Origin: Ferruginivarius sediminum
GTDB lineage: Bacteria > Pseudomonadota > Alphaproteobacteria > Kiloniellales > Rhodovibrionaceae
DNA: 64,000 bases
Reading direction: 5' to 3'
NCBI RefSeq assembly: GCF_003344765.1
Contig: NZ_QPMH01000014.1
Location: forward strand, 1 to 64,000
This document shows positions 8,466 to 17,339 of the stretch, piece after piece (within the stretch, counting starts at the first letter, position 1; each line of letters begins with the position of its first letter). A model generated the notes under the pieces. The model did no database searches. It was not told the origin of the DNA and saw only the letters and a program-made list of their open reading frames with translations. Position numbers and translations under genes: made by a program.

Positions 8466-9569
8466 ATGTTGTCGGACTTCCGATTTCTCGACGAAGCCGG
8501 GCCGGCCAAGGTGGTGCAGATTCACGAACCGGCGGCCGGGCTCAAGGCGTTCGTGGTCATCGATAACGTCGCCGCCGGCCCTTCCATCGGCGGCCTGCGC
8601 ATGGGTCTCGAGGTCAGCGCAGAGGAATGCTTTCGCCTGGCCCGCGCGATGACGTTCAAGAATGCCGTCGCCGGGCTTCCCCATGGCGGCGGCAAATCGG
8701 TACTGGTCGGCGACCCCGGCATGGCGGATGCCGAGAAGGAACGCCTGATCCGCGCCTTCGCCTGCGCGGCGCGGGACTTGAAGGATTATATCGTCGGCCC
8801 GGACATGGGCACGAACGAGCGCTGCATGGCCTGGGTCCACGACGAGATCGGGCGCGCTGTCGGCCTGCCTGCGGTGCTGGGCGGCATTCCGCTGGACGAA
8901 ATCGGTGCCACCGGCTTCGGGCTGGCCACCGCCATCGACGTGGCCCAGGAGTTCTGCGACGTCCGGCTCGACGGCGCGCGCATCGCCGTGCAGGGCTTCG
9001 GTGCAGTGGGCAAGCACGCGGCCCGCTTTCTGGTGGAGAAAGACGCCATCCTGGTGGCCGCGAGCGATTCCCACGGGATGGTCGCCAATGCTGACGGCCT
9101 TGATGTGCAGGCACTGATCGACCACAAGGCCGGCGGCGAGAACCTCGCGAGCTTTCCAGGCGGCAGTGGCGAGCGCGACGCCATCCTGGACGTGGACTGC
9201 GACATCTGGATACCAGCCGCCCGCCCGGACGTGCTGACAGAGGACAACGTGGGTCGCCTGAAGGCTCGGATGGTCGCCCAGGGCGCCAACATCCCCGCCA
9301 CGCCCGGCGCGGAATCCGCCCTGCACCAGCGCGGCGTGCTGGTGCTGCCGGATTTCGCCGCCAATGCCGGTGGCGTAATTTGCGCCTCGGTCGAGCACCA
9401 CGGCGGCAATTGCACGCTCGCCATGCAGAGCATCGAGGAAAAGCTGACCGACAACACGCGCACCGTCCTGCAGCACGCGCGCGACGCCGGCACCCCGCCT
9501 CGCCAGGCGGCGCTGGAAATTGCCGAGGCACGCGTGCGGGAAGCCATGGCGCTGCGGCGTTGGGGGTAG
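8466..9569 (+). CDS. Glu/Leu/Phe/Val dehydrogenase
   Basis: A 367-residue NAD-dependent amino acid dehydrogenase. Lys65 (MTFKNAVAG) and Lys77 (PHGGGKSVL) are at the positions of the two catalytic lysines of leucine dehydrogenase, and GFGAVGKHAA (about residue 180) is the dinucleotide fold. ATG 8466 is chosen because GGAGGA lies nine bases upstream; longer in-frame starts lack one. It is followed 71 bp later by E1alpha, E1beta and E2 genes of a 2-oxoacid dehydrogenase. This suggests that it deaminates leucine, isoleucine or valine to the oxoacids that the complex oxidises. Leucine versus phenylalanine preference cannot be settled by eye. Confidence 0.87.
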   Translation: MLSDFRFLDEAGPAKVVQIHEPAAGLKAFVVIDNVAAGPSIGGLRMGLEVSAEECFRLARAMTFKNAVAGLPHGGGKSVLVGDPGMADAEKERLIRAFACAARDLKDYIVGPDMGTNERCMAWVHDEIGRAVGLPAVLGGIPLDEIGATGFGLATAIDVAQEFCDVRLDGARIAVQGFGAVGKHAARFLVEKDAILVAASDSHGMVANADGLDVQALIDHKAGGENLASFPGGSGERDAILDVDCDIWIPAARPDVLTEDNVGRLKARMVAQGANIPATPGAESALHQRGVLVLPDFAANAGGVICASVEHHGGNCTLAMQSIEEKLTDNTRTVLQHARDAGTPPRQAALEIAEARVREAMALRRWG

Positions 9570-9640
9570 CCCATCCGATCTCGGCGCGACCGCCGGCGCG
9601 ATGTTAGAGTTTCCTCCGGCAACGGTACGGAGCGGCGGGC

Positions 9641-10729
9641 TTGAGCACGGTCGCCAGGTTCGAGTTTCGGTACACCCGCGTTCTCGACCCCTCGGGCGCG
9701 CTTGTCGGTGAGTTGCCCGATTTCGCCGGGGACCGCGAGGCGCTTGTCGATCTCTATCGGGGTATGGTCCGTACGCGGCGTTTCGACGCCAAGGCCGTCT
9801 CCCTGCAACGCACCGGCCGCCTGGGCACCTACGCCTCGTCGCTGGGACAGGAGGCGACCAGCGTGGGCATCGGCGCGGCGATGGCCGCCGACGACGTGCT
9901 CGTTCCCTCTTACCGCGAGGCCGGCACCCAACTCTGGCGCGGCGTGACACCGCTGGAAATCCTGCTGTACTGGGGCGGGGACGAGCGCGGCATGGACTAC
10001 CAGGTCCCGCGCGAGGACTTTCCGATCTCGGTTCCCGTCGGCAGTCAGGCACTCCACGCCACGGGCTGCGCCTACGCATTCAAGCTGCGCCGCCAGAAAC
10101 GCGCCACCGTGGCCGTGCTGGGCGATGGTGGAACCTCGCGCGGCGATTTCTACGAGGCCATCAACATGGCCGGCGTCTGGCACGTCCCCGCCGTCTTCGT
10201 TGTCTCCAACAACCGCTATGCCATCTCCGTCCCGCTGAGACGGCAGACGGCGGCGCAGTCGCTGGCGCAGAAAGCGGTCGCGGCGGGCATCCCCGGCGAG
10301 CAGGTGGACGGCAACGACGTCCTGGCCGTGCGGCACGCGGTGGCGCGCGCCGTCGCCCGAGCCCGCGCCGGCGAGGGGCCGTCCCTGATCGAGGCGCTGA
10401 CCTACCGCCTTGGCGACCACACCACCGCCGACGACGCCAGCCGCTATCGCGAGGAAGCGGAGGTCAGCGCGAAGTGGAAGGAAGACCCGATCGTACGTCT
10501 GCGCAGCTACCTTGCCAACGCCGGCCTCTGGACCAAGGCGGACGAGGAAAAGCTGCTGGAAGAGGTGGAAGCGGAACTGACGGAGGCCGTCGACGCCTAC
10601 CTCGCGACACCGCCGCAGCCGCCGGAAGCGATGTTCGACTATCTCTACGCCGAGTTGCCGACGGCGCTGGTAGAGCAGCGGCGTCTCGCGGCCGGCGGCG
10701 AGGACGACGAGGACGGCGGCGATGGCTGA
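9641..10729 (+). CDS. 2-oxoacid dehydrogenase E1 component, alpha subunit
   Basis: A 362-residue thiamine-diphosphate subunit. The ThDP motif begins GDGGTSRGDFYEAIN (around residue 164) and ends with the VVSNNRYAIS pair of asparagines. Together with E1beta it decarboxylates a 2-oxoacid and passes the acyl group to the lipoyl domain of E2. The start is a TTG at 9641, with GGAGCGG upstream; no good ATG exists nearby. The last codons overlap the E1beta start by eight bases. Branched-chain oxoacids are the likelier substrate because of the amino acid dehydrogenase upstream, but pyruvate cannot be excluded. Confidence 0.9.
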   Translation: MSTVARFEFRYTRVLDPSGALVGELPDFAGDREALVDLYRGMVRTRRFDAKAVSLQRTGRLGTYASSLGQEATSVGIGAAMAADDVLVPSYREAGTQLWRGVTPLEILLYWGGDERGMDYQVPREDFPISVPVGSQALHATGCAYAFKLRRQKRATVAVLGDGGTSRGDFYEAINMAGVWHVPAVFVVSNNRYAISVPLRRQTAAQSLAQKAVAAGIPGEQVDGNDVLAVRHAVARAVARARAGEGPSLIEALTYRLGDHTTADDASRYREEAEVSAKWKEDPIVRLRSYLANAGLWTKADEEKLLEEVEAELTEAVDAYLATPPQPPEAMFDYLYAELPTALVEQRRLAAGGEDDEDGGDG

Positions 10730-11702
10730 GGTCACGTTGGTCGGCGCGGTGAACATGGCCCTCGCCCGCGCCCTGAGTGACGACGAGAACGTGCTTCTGC
10801 TGGGCGAGGACATCGGCGTGGACGGCGGCGTCTTCCGCGCCACGGAAGGACTGCTGGACCGCTTTGGCCCCGAGAGGGTCATCGACACGCCGCTGAGCGA
10901 ATGCGGCATCGCCGGCAGCGCCATCGGCATGGCCGCGCAGGGCCTGAAGCCGGTCGCCGAGATTCAGTTCATGGGCTTCATCTACCCGACGCTCGATCAG
11001 ATCATCAGCCACGCTTCCCGCATGCGGAACCGCACGCGCGGGCGGCTGTCCTGCCCGATGGTGCTGCGCGCACCCTTCGGCGGCGGTATCCGCGCGCCCG
11101 AGCATCACTCCGAAAGCACCGAGGCGATCTTCGCGCACATCCCCGGCCTGCGGGTCGTCATCCCCTCCTCGCCGACACGGGCCTACGGGCTGCTATTGGC
11201 CGCCATCCGCGATCCCGACCCCGTCGTGTTCCTGGAGCCGAAACGCATCTACCGCGTCGTCAAGGAAGAGGTCGCGGACGACGGCGAGGCCGCGCCGCTG
11301 GACTTCTGCTTCACCCTGCGCGAGGGCATCGACGTGACCCTGGTCACCTGGGGCGCATGCGTGGAAGATACCCTGGCCGCCGCGCGCGAGCTGGCGGAGG
11401 AAGGCGTGGACGCCGAGGTGATCGACGTCGCCACGGTGAAGCCGCTCGACATGGACACCATCGTGGCATCTGTCGCGCGCACGGGGCGCTGTGTCATCGT
11501 GCACGAGGCGGCGCTGACCGGCGGCGTCGGCGCGGAGATCGCGGCGCAACTGGCCAGTGAGGGGCTGCTTTCCCTGCTAGCGCCGGTGGAGCGTGTGACG
11601 GGCTACGACACCATCATGCCGCTTCTGCGCCTGGAGGACCGCTACATGCCAAGCCGCGCCCGCATCAAGGCGGCGGCGCGCCGGGCGCTGGCCTACGGTT
11701 GA
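10722..11702 (+). CDS. 2-oxoacid dehydrogenase E1 component, beta subunit
   Basis: A 326-residue transketolase-like beta subunit of the heterotetrameric E1. Typical motifs are LLGEDIGVDGGVFRATEGL near residue 30, EIQFMGFIYPTLDQI near 80, and the C-terminal VTGYDTIMP transketolase domain end. The ATG overlaps the end of the alpha gene, indicating translational coupling, and E2 follows ten bases after the stop. No E3 (lipoamide dehydrogenase) gene is present in the cluster, so the shared cellular E3 must be used. Confidence 0.93.
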   Translation: MAEVTLVGAVNMALARALSDDENVLLLGEDIGVDGGVFRATEGLLDRFGPERVIDTPLSECGIAGSAIGMAAQGLKPVAEIQFMGFIYPTLDQIISHASRMRNRTRGRLSCPMVLRAPFGGGIRAPEHHSESTEAIFAHIPGLRVVIPSSPTRAYGLLLAAIRDPDPVVFLEPKRIYRVVKEEVADDGEAAPLDFCFTLREGIDVTLVTWGACVEDTLAAARELAEEGVDAEVIDVATVKPLDMDTIVASVARTGRCVIVHEAALTGGVGAEIAAQLASEGLLSLLAPVERVTGYDTIMPLLRLEDRYMPSRARIKAAARRALAYG

Positions 11703-11712
11703 GGAGGCCGTC

Positions 11713-12840
11713 ATGCAGACCTTCAACCTGCCCGACCTCGGCGAGGGGCTGCAGGAGGCGGAGATCGTCTCCTGGCACGTCTCGCCGGGCGACCACGTGG
11801 TGGCTGACCAGCCGATTGTGTCGGTGGAGACGGACAAGGCCGTTGTCGAAGTACCCTCCCCGTCAGCCGGCAAGGTCGCGCGCCTGTTCGCCGAGCCGGG
11901 CGACATCGTCCAGGTGGGCAAGCCGCTGCTGGCATTCGAGGGCGAAGGCGAAGCAGAGACGCAAACGCCTGGCGGCATCGTCGGCGAACTGAAGTCGGGC
12001 GGCAGGCGCGAGACGCAGGCGGAGGCGAAGCGTCCTGAAGGCGGCGCCGCATGGCGCGCGGCCGGCCGGGTCAAGGCCACACCCGCAGTGCGGGCCCTGG
12101 GGCGGCGCCTGGGCGTCGACTTGTCGATGGTCAGTCCAAGCGGCGGGGAAGAAACGGTCACCACAGACGACGTGAAGCGGGCGGCGGAAACGCTCTCCAA
12201 GGCCGGGCCGCTGGAGCCCCTGCGCGGCGTGCGCCGGGCTATGGCGCACCGCATGGCCCGCGCCCACGCCGAGGTGGTGCCGGCTACTGTCATGGACGAT
12301 GCCGACATCCATGCCTGGCCGAAATCGCAGGACGTCACGCTGCGCCTGATCCGCGCCGTCGCGGTTGGCGCGGCGGCGGAGCCCGCCCTCAACGCCTGGT
12401 ACGAGAGCGAAACCGAAGGCCGGCGGCTGCACCGAGGCGTGGACCTGGGTATCGCCGTGGACACCGAGGAAGGGCTGTTCGTCCCCGTGCTGCGCGATGT
12501 CGGCAACCGCGACGTGGACGACCTGCGGCGCGGGCTGAACCGTATGAAGGAGGACATCCAGAGCCGCAGCATCCCCTCGGAGGAACTGCGCGGCGCGACG
12601 ATCACGCTGTCGAACTTCGGCACCATCGCCGGGCGCTATGCCGCGCCGGTCGTCGTCCCGCCGCAGGTCGCCATCCTCAGCGCCGGGCGCATCGAGCAGC
12701 GCATCGTCGCGGTGCGGGGCAAGCCGGTCGCCCACCGCATGCTGCCGCTCTCCCTCACCTTCGACCATCGCGCCGTCACCGGCGGCGAAGCGGCCCGCTT
12801 CCTGGCGGCGGTACTTGAGGATCTGCAACGGAAGTCCTGA
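11713..12840 (+). CDS. 2-oxoacid dehydrogenase E2 acyltransferase (unusual catalytic motif)
   Basis: A 375-residue E2 with one lipoyl domain (lipoylated Lys in VETDKAVVEVP, about residue 43), a peripheral-subunit-binding domain (KATPAVRALGRRLGVDLSMV, about 117-136) and a C-terminal acyltransferase domain. It is short for an E2 (usually 400 or more). The C-terminal catalytic motif, normally DHRxxDG, reads DHRAVTGG, so the active-site His is kept but the Asp is Thr. Related acyltransferases with TGG are, as I recall, found in other proteobacteria, so it may be functional. It is the last gene of the operon. Confidence 0.9.
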   Translation: MQTFNLPDLGEGLQEAEIVSWHVSPGDHVVADQPIVSVETDKAVVEVPSPSAGKVARLFAEPGDIVQVGKPLLAFEGEGEAETQTPGGIVGELKSGGRRETQAEAKRPEGGAAWRAAGRVKATPAVRALGRRLGVDLSMVSPSGGEETVTTDDVKRAAETLSKAGPLEPLRGVRRAMAHRMARAHAEVVPATVMDDADIHAWPKSQDVTLRLIRAVAVGAAAEPALNAWYESETEGRRLHRGVDLGIAVDTEEGLFVPVLRDVGNRDVDDLRRGLNRMKEDIQSRSIPSEELRGATITLSNFGTIAGRYAAPVVVPPQVAILSAGRIEQRIVAVRGKPVAHRMLPLSLTFDHRAVTGGEAARFLAAVLEDLQRKS

Positions 12841-12859
12841 GCCGGCGGCAATCCTCCTT

Positions 12860-14143
12860 CTATGGCATGTAGTCGCGCATTCGGTACCATATCATCGCCA
12901 GCACCAGAGTTGGCGTGCGGAACAGCCGACCGCCCGGGAACGTCGTGTGCGGCAGCTTCGCCATGATGTCGAAGCGCTCCGCCTGCCCGGCGACGGCGTC
13001 GGCCAGGATGTCGCCGACCACGCCGGTCAGCGCCACGCCGTGGCCCGAGAAGCCCTGCGCGAAGTAGACGTTGCCGCCCAACCGACCGATGTGCGGCGTG
13101 CGCTCCATCGTGATGGCGACGTAGCCGCCCCAGGTGTACTCGAACGTCTGGTCGGCAAGCTGCGGGAACACGCGCAGCATGCGTGCCCGCATCACCCGCG
13201 GCAGGTTCGGCGGCATCAGCGTCGAATAGCTGACGCGTCCGCCGAACAGCATCCGCCAGTCCGCCGACAGCCGGAAGTAGTCGAGCACGAAGTTGCTGTC
13301 GCACACAGCCGCATTGGTCGGCAACAGGCCCAGCGCCCGTTCCCGGCCAAGCGGCGGGGTGGCGCCGATATAAGTGCCGACCGGCATCACCTTGGACTCG
13401 ATGCTCGGCACCAGATTGCCCAGGTAGGCGTTGCCGCAGAGCACGACATAGTCCGCCCGCACCTCACCCTCTTCCGTGCGGGCGACGGGTGAAGTACCGG
13501 TATCCAGCGACGTCACCGCGCTGTCCTCGTAGATCCGCACGCCGGCAGCCTCCGCCGCGGCGGCAAGGCCGAGGCAGTAGTTCAGCGGATGCAGGTGGCC
13601 GCTGTTCGGGTCGTACAGGCCGCCGGCGTAGGCGGGGCTGTCGATGTGCTGGCCAAGCGTATCGCGGCCCACCAACGTCATGCCGTTGTAGCCGTATTCC
13701 TCCGCCCACTCCGCCTGCATCTTCCGGAGTTCTTCGAAATGGCGGGGCTTGTTCGCCGCGTGCAGGTAGGACCAGACGAGATCGCAGTCGATGCCGTGCT
13801 TTTCCACCCGCCGGGCGATGATCCGCTTAGCCTCTTCCCCGAACTCGAACAGGCGGCGGGCGTCCTCCCGCCCGACCCAGTTGCGGATATTGCTCATGTC
13901 GGTGGCGTAGGCGCCGCTGAGTTGCCCGCCGTTGCGCCCGGAAGCCCCCCAACCGACCCGCGCCTTTTCCAGCACGATCACACTGTATCCTCGTTCGGTC
14001 AGGCTCAGCGCGGCCGAGAGGCCCGCGAACCCGGCGCCGACGATGCAGACGTCGGCGCGCTCCTGCCCTTGCAGGCGTGGCCGCTCGGGCGCGGGATGGG
14101 CCGAGGCGGCGTAGTAGGAGTCGACATGCGGCATTCGGGGCAT
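12860..14143 (-). CDS. puuB: Gamma-glutamylputrescine oxidase-like FAD oxidoreductase
   Basis: A 427-residue DAO-family flavoprotein. The FAD-binding Rossmann motif VCIVGAGFAGLSAAL (about residues 32-46) is followed by WGASGRNGGQ (about 64-73), characteristic of the PuuB/OrdL group, and the C-terminal FAQGFSGHGVALT motif closes the FAD site. PuuB oxidises gamma-glutamylputrescine to the aldehyde in the cytosol. GGAG lies five bases before ATG 14143. It is divergent from the glutamine-synthetase-like puuA candidate across a 265-bp shared promoter region, which supports the assignment. Confidence 0.85.
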   Translation of the reverse strand: MPRMPHVDSYYAASAHPAPERPRLQGQERADVCIVGAGFAGLSAALSLTERGYSVIVLEKARVGWGASGRNGGQLSGAYATDMSNIRNWVGREDARRLFEFGEEAKRIIARRVEKHGIDCDLVWSYLHAANKPRHFEELRKMQAEWAEEYGYNGMTLVGRDTLGQHIDSPAYAGGLYDPNSGHLHPLNYCLGLAAAAEAAGVRIYEDSAVTSLDTGTSPVARTEEGEVRADYVVLCGNAYLGNLVPSIESKVMPVGTYIGATPPLGRERALGLLPTNAAVCDSNFVLDYFRLSADWRMLFGGRVSYSTLMPPNLPRVMRARMLRVFPQLADQTFEYTWGGYVAITMERTPHIGRLGGNVYFAQGFSGHGVALTGVVGDILADAVAGQAERFDIMAKLPHTTFPGGRLFRTPTLVLAMIWYRMRDYMP

Positions 14144-14408
14144 GGGCTCTCCGGGATTCGAGGGTACGTCGCGCCGTTAGAGCAGAGCGTGCCGATTGCG
14201 CTTCGGCGGTCAAGTCCCTGCCGGTTCTACTTGCGAGCGTGCTCGCTTGCCTCCGATTTGGACGGCCAGTAGGATGGCGCCGGTCGCAAAGGTCGGCGCG
14301 ATGCCGCCGGCCGACAAGCCCGCCCAGCGGACTCGAACCCGTTTTGCGATCCGGCCGCAACCGCGTCATGCGGTGCCCCGGCGGGCATGACCCAATGATG
14401 AGCCATTC

Positions 14409-15773
14409 ATGAGTTCGGACACCGCCGACATACAGACCGCCGAAACCTTTCTCAAACACAACAACATCGACGAGGTGGAATGCCTCGTCCCCGACCTCGC
14501 CGGCATTGCCCGCGGCAAGATCCTGCCAGCGGAGAAGTTCCTGAAGGGCATGCGCGAGACCGGCCTGCGCATCCCGGAGCAGATCTTCATCCAGACGGTG
14601 AACGGCGACTACGCCCTGGACGACCCCGTCACCAGCCCGGCCACCATCGACGTCTACCTGCAGCCGGACGTCAGGACGATGCGCATCGTGCCCTGGTACG
14701 AGGACCCGACCGCGCAGGTCATTTGCGACACCTTCTACTTCGACAACGGCCCGGTCGAGATCGCCCCAAGGCGCACGCTCACCCGAGTGCTGGAACTGTT
14801 CGAGGAGCGCGGCTGGAAGCCGCTGGTGGCACCCGAACTGGAGTTCTTCCTGGTCGAGGTCAATACCGACCCGGACTATCCGCTGGTCCCGCCCATCGGC
14901 CGCTCCGGCCGGCGGGAGACCGCGCGCCAGTCCTACGGCGTCGACGCGGTGAACGAGTTCGATCCGCTGTTCGAGGAGGTCTACGACTTCTGCGAGGCGC
15001 AGGGCATCGACATCGACACGTTGACGCACGAGTCCGGCGCCGCGCAGATGGAGATGAACTTCAACCACGGCGACCCGCTGGATCTGGCCGACCAGACCTT
15101 CCTGTTCAAGCGCACGGTCCGCGAGACGGCGCTGCGGCACAAGGTCTACGCGACCTTCATGGCCAAGCCGATGGAGAAGGAGCCGGGTAGTTCCATGCAC
15201 ATCCATCAGTCGGTGTGCGACAGGAAGACCGGCCGCAACCTCTTCGCCGACGAGAACGGCGAGAATACGCCGCTGTTCCTGTCCTACATCGCCGGGCTGC
15301 AGAAGTACCTGCCGGCGGTGATGCCGCTGCTGGCGCCGAACGTGAACTCCTACCGTCGGCTGATGCGCCACTCCGACGCGCCGATCAACACGCACTGGGG
15401 GCTGGACAATCGCACCGTCGGCTTCCGGGTGCCGGTCTCCTCGGGCGAGGCGCGACGGGTGGAGAACCGCTGCGCCGGCGCCGACGCCAACCCCTATCTC
15501 GCCATCGCCGCGTCGCTGGCCTGCGGCTATCTGGGCATGGTGGAGGAACTTGAGCCGACGAAGCCGGTGGAGGGCAGCGGATACAGGCTGGCGCACACCC
15601 TGCCCCGCACGCTATACGATGCGCTCTACCGCTTCTCCCGCTCCAGCGGGCTGAAGCGCGTGCTGGGCGAGGACGTCGTCGGCGTCGTCACCGCCGTGAA
15701 GGATGCGGAGCTGGACGCCTACCAGCGCGTCATCAGCTCCTGGGAGCGCGAGCACCTGCTGCTGAACGTGTAG
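14409..15773 (+). CDS. puuA: Glutamine synthetase family, probable gamma-glutamylputrescine synthetase
   Basis: A 454-residue GlnA-fold ligase. The N-terminal ECLVPDLAGIARGKILP segment and APELEFFLVE (metal-binding Glu) are typical of the PuuA/GlnT group; GSSMHIHQS and APNVNSYRRL form the ATP/glutamate site. The adenylylation tyrosine region of true GlnA is not seen. With PuuB, an aminotransferase and N-carbamoylputrescine amidase as neighbours, glutamylation of putrescine is the likeliest reaction. No strong ribosome site precedes ATG 14409, so the start is moderately certain. Confidence 0.85.
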   Translation: MSSDTADIQTAETFLKHNNIDEVECLVPDLAGIARGKILPAEKFLKGMRETGLRIPEQIFIQTVNGDYALDDPVTSPATIDVYLQPDVRTMRIVPWYEDPTAQVICDTFYFDNGPVEIAPRRTLTRVLELFEERGWKPLVAPELEFFLVEVNTDPDYPLVPPIGRSGRRETARQSYGVDAVNEFDPLFEEVYDFCEAQGIDIDTLTHESGAAQMEMNFNHGDPLDLADQTFLFKRTVRETALRHKVYATFMAKPMEKEPGSSMHIHQSVCDRKTGRNLFADENGENTPLFLSYIAGLQKYLPAVMPLLAPNVNSYRRLMRHSDAPINTHWGLDNRTVGFRVPVSSGEARRVENRCAGADANPYLAIAASLACGYLGMVEELEPTKPVEGSGYRLAHTLPRTLYDALYRFSRSSGLKRVLGEDVVGVVTAVKDAELDAYQRVISSWEREHLLLNV

Positions 15774-15918
15774 TCATGACGAAGATGGACATCCGCGATA
15801 TCGCCGGTGAAGTGCTGATCTGCTGCGCGCGGATCGGCTTCAACCCCTGAGCGCGGCGACCGGGCCAGACCCGGCCCGCCCCGGTCCCGTCGAACCGCAC
15901 GCTCAGGAGATTATCGCG

Positions 15919-17310
15919 ATGTCCGAACAAGCCATGCAGACCGGCAGCAACAGCACCGCCCGCTGGAAGGCCAGCGACACCCGCCACCACCTGCACCCCT
16001 TCACCGACTACAAGGCGCTTGCCGAGGAAGGCGGCAGCCGCATCATCACCCACGCCGAGGGCGTGCACCTGACCGATAGCGAAGGGCACCGCATCCTCGA
16101 CGCCATGGCCGGGCTGTGGTGCGTCAACGTCGGCTATGGCCGGCGGGAGTTGGCGCAGGCGGCCTTCGACCAGATGCAGGAGCTGCCGTACTACAACACC
16201 TTCTTCAAGACGGCGACGCCGCCATCGATCGAGCTGGCCGAGCGCCTGACCGCGCTGGCGCCGGAGGGCCTGAACCACGTCTTCTTCGGCTCTTCCGGGT
16301 CCGAGGCGAACGACACCATCGTGCGCATGGTGCGGCACTACTGGGCGCTGGAGGGCAAGCCGGAGAAGCAGGTCTTCATCAGCCGCGAGCACGCCTACCA
16401 CGGCTCCACCATGGCCTCGGCCTCGCTGGGCGGCCAGGCGGCGATGCACGGCCAGGGCGGCCTGCCGCTGCCCGGCTTCGAGCACGTCATGCCCCCCTAC
16501 TGGTTCGATTATGGCGACACGCTCTCGCCCGAGGCGTTCGGCGAGGCTGCCGCGCGGGCGGTGGAGGACAAGATCCTCGCCATCGGGCCGGAGAAGGTCG
16601 CGGCCTTCATCGGCGAGCCGATCCAGGGTGCCGGCGGCGTCATCATCCCGCCGGAAAGCTACTGGCCGGAGGTGGCGCGCATCTGCCGGCAGTACGACGT
16701 GCTGCTAATCGTCGACGAGGTCATCACCGGCTTTGGCCGCACCGGCCACTGGTTCGCCAGCGAGCACTATGGCCTGAAGCCGGACATCATGCCGCTGGCG
16801 AAGGGCATCACCTCGGGCTACCTGCCGCTCTCGGCGGTGATGGTGGGCGATCGCGTCGCCGATACCCTGGTGCGTGAAGGAGGCGAGTTCTTCCACGGCT
16901 TCACCTATTCCGGCCATCCGGTGTGCTGCGCCGTCGCGCTCGCCAACCTCGACATTATCAAGCGCGAGGGCCTGATCGAGAAGGTGCAAAACGAGACCGG
17001 CCCCTATCTGGCGGAGCGGCTGCGGGACTTGAGCGACCACTCTATCGTCGGGGAGGTGCGCTCCCTCGGCCTCGTCGGCGCGGTGGAGCTTTGCGCCGAC
17101 AAGGCGAACCGCACCCACTTCGATCCCGTCGGCAAGGCAGGCGTCATCTGCCGCGATCACTGCATCGGCAGCGGCGTGGTGCTGCGCGCGGTGCGCGACG
17201 CGATGGTGATCTCCCCGCCGCTGATCTTCGAGAAGGCGCATATCGACGAGGCGGTGGAGACGCTGCGCCGAAGCCTCGACTTGACGGCGCAGGACATGGG
17301 TATGATCTGA
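15919..17310 (+). CDS. Class III PLP aminotransferase, probable putrescine/polyamine--pyruvate
   Basis: A 463-residue aminotransferase. The PLP aspartate is Asp266 (LLIVDEVITGFGR) and the Schiff-base lysine is Lys295 (MPLAKGITSGY). GSSGSEAND (about residues 124-132) binds the cofactor phosphate. The LHPFTDYKAL N-terminus matches the SpuC-like putrescine-pyruvate group. AGGAG lies nine bases before ATG 15919. It sits between puuA and the amidase on the same strand, so it probably channels putrescine or its derivatives. Related enzymes use beta-alanine or other omega-amines, so the substrate is inferred from context. Confidence 0.85.
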   Translation: MSEQAMQTGSNSTARWKASDTRHHLHPFTDYKALAEEGGSRIITHAEGVHLTDSEGHRILDAMAGLWCVNVGYGRRELAQAAFDQMQELPYYNTFFKTATPPSIELAERLTALAPEGLNHVFFGSSGSEANDTIVRMVRHYWALEGKPEKQVFISREHAYHGSTMASASLGGQAAMHGQGGLPLPGFEHVMPPYWFDYGDTLSPEAFGEAAARAVEDKILAIGPEKVAAFIGEPIQGAGGVIIPPESYWPEVARICRQYDVLLIVDEVITGFGRTGHWFASEHYGLKPDIMPLAKGITSGYLPLSAVMVGDRVADTLVREGGEFFHGFTYSGHPVCCAVALANLDIIKREGLIEKVQNETGPYLAERLRDLSDHSIVGEVRSLGLVGAVELCADKANRTHFDPVGKAGVICRDHCIGSGVVLRAVRDAMVISPPLIFEKAHIDEAVETLRRSLDLTAQDMGMI

Positions 17311-17339
17311 GAACGGGCACCAGCCCCGGAGGAACCGCA

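Noticed and set aside
15776..15850. 24-codon frame between puuA and the aminotransferase (MTKMDIRDIAGEVLICCARI)
   Set aside because: No ribosome site; possibly only read-through sequence. Not enough to call a gene.
16923..17339. Extension of aguB upstream into the aminotransferase gene
   Set aside because: It overlaps a well-supported gene in another frame; the good ribosome site is at 17340.
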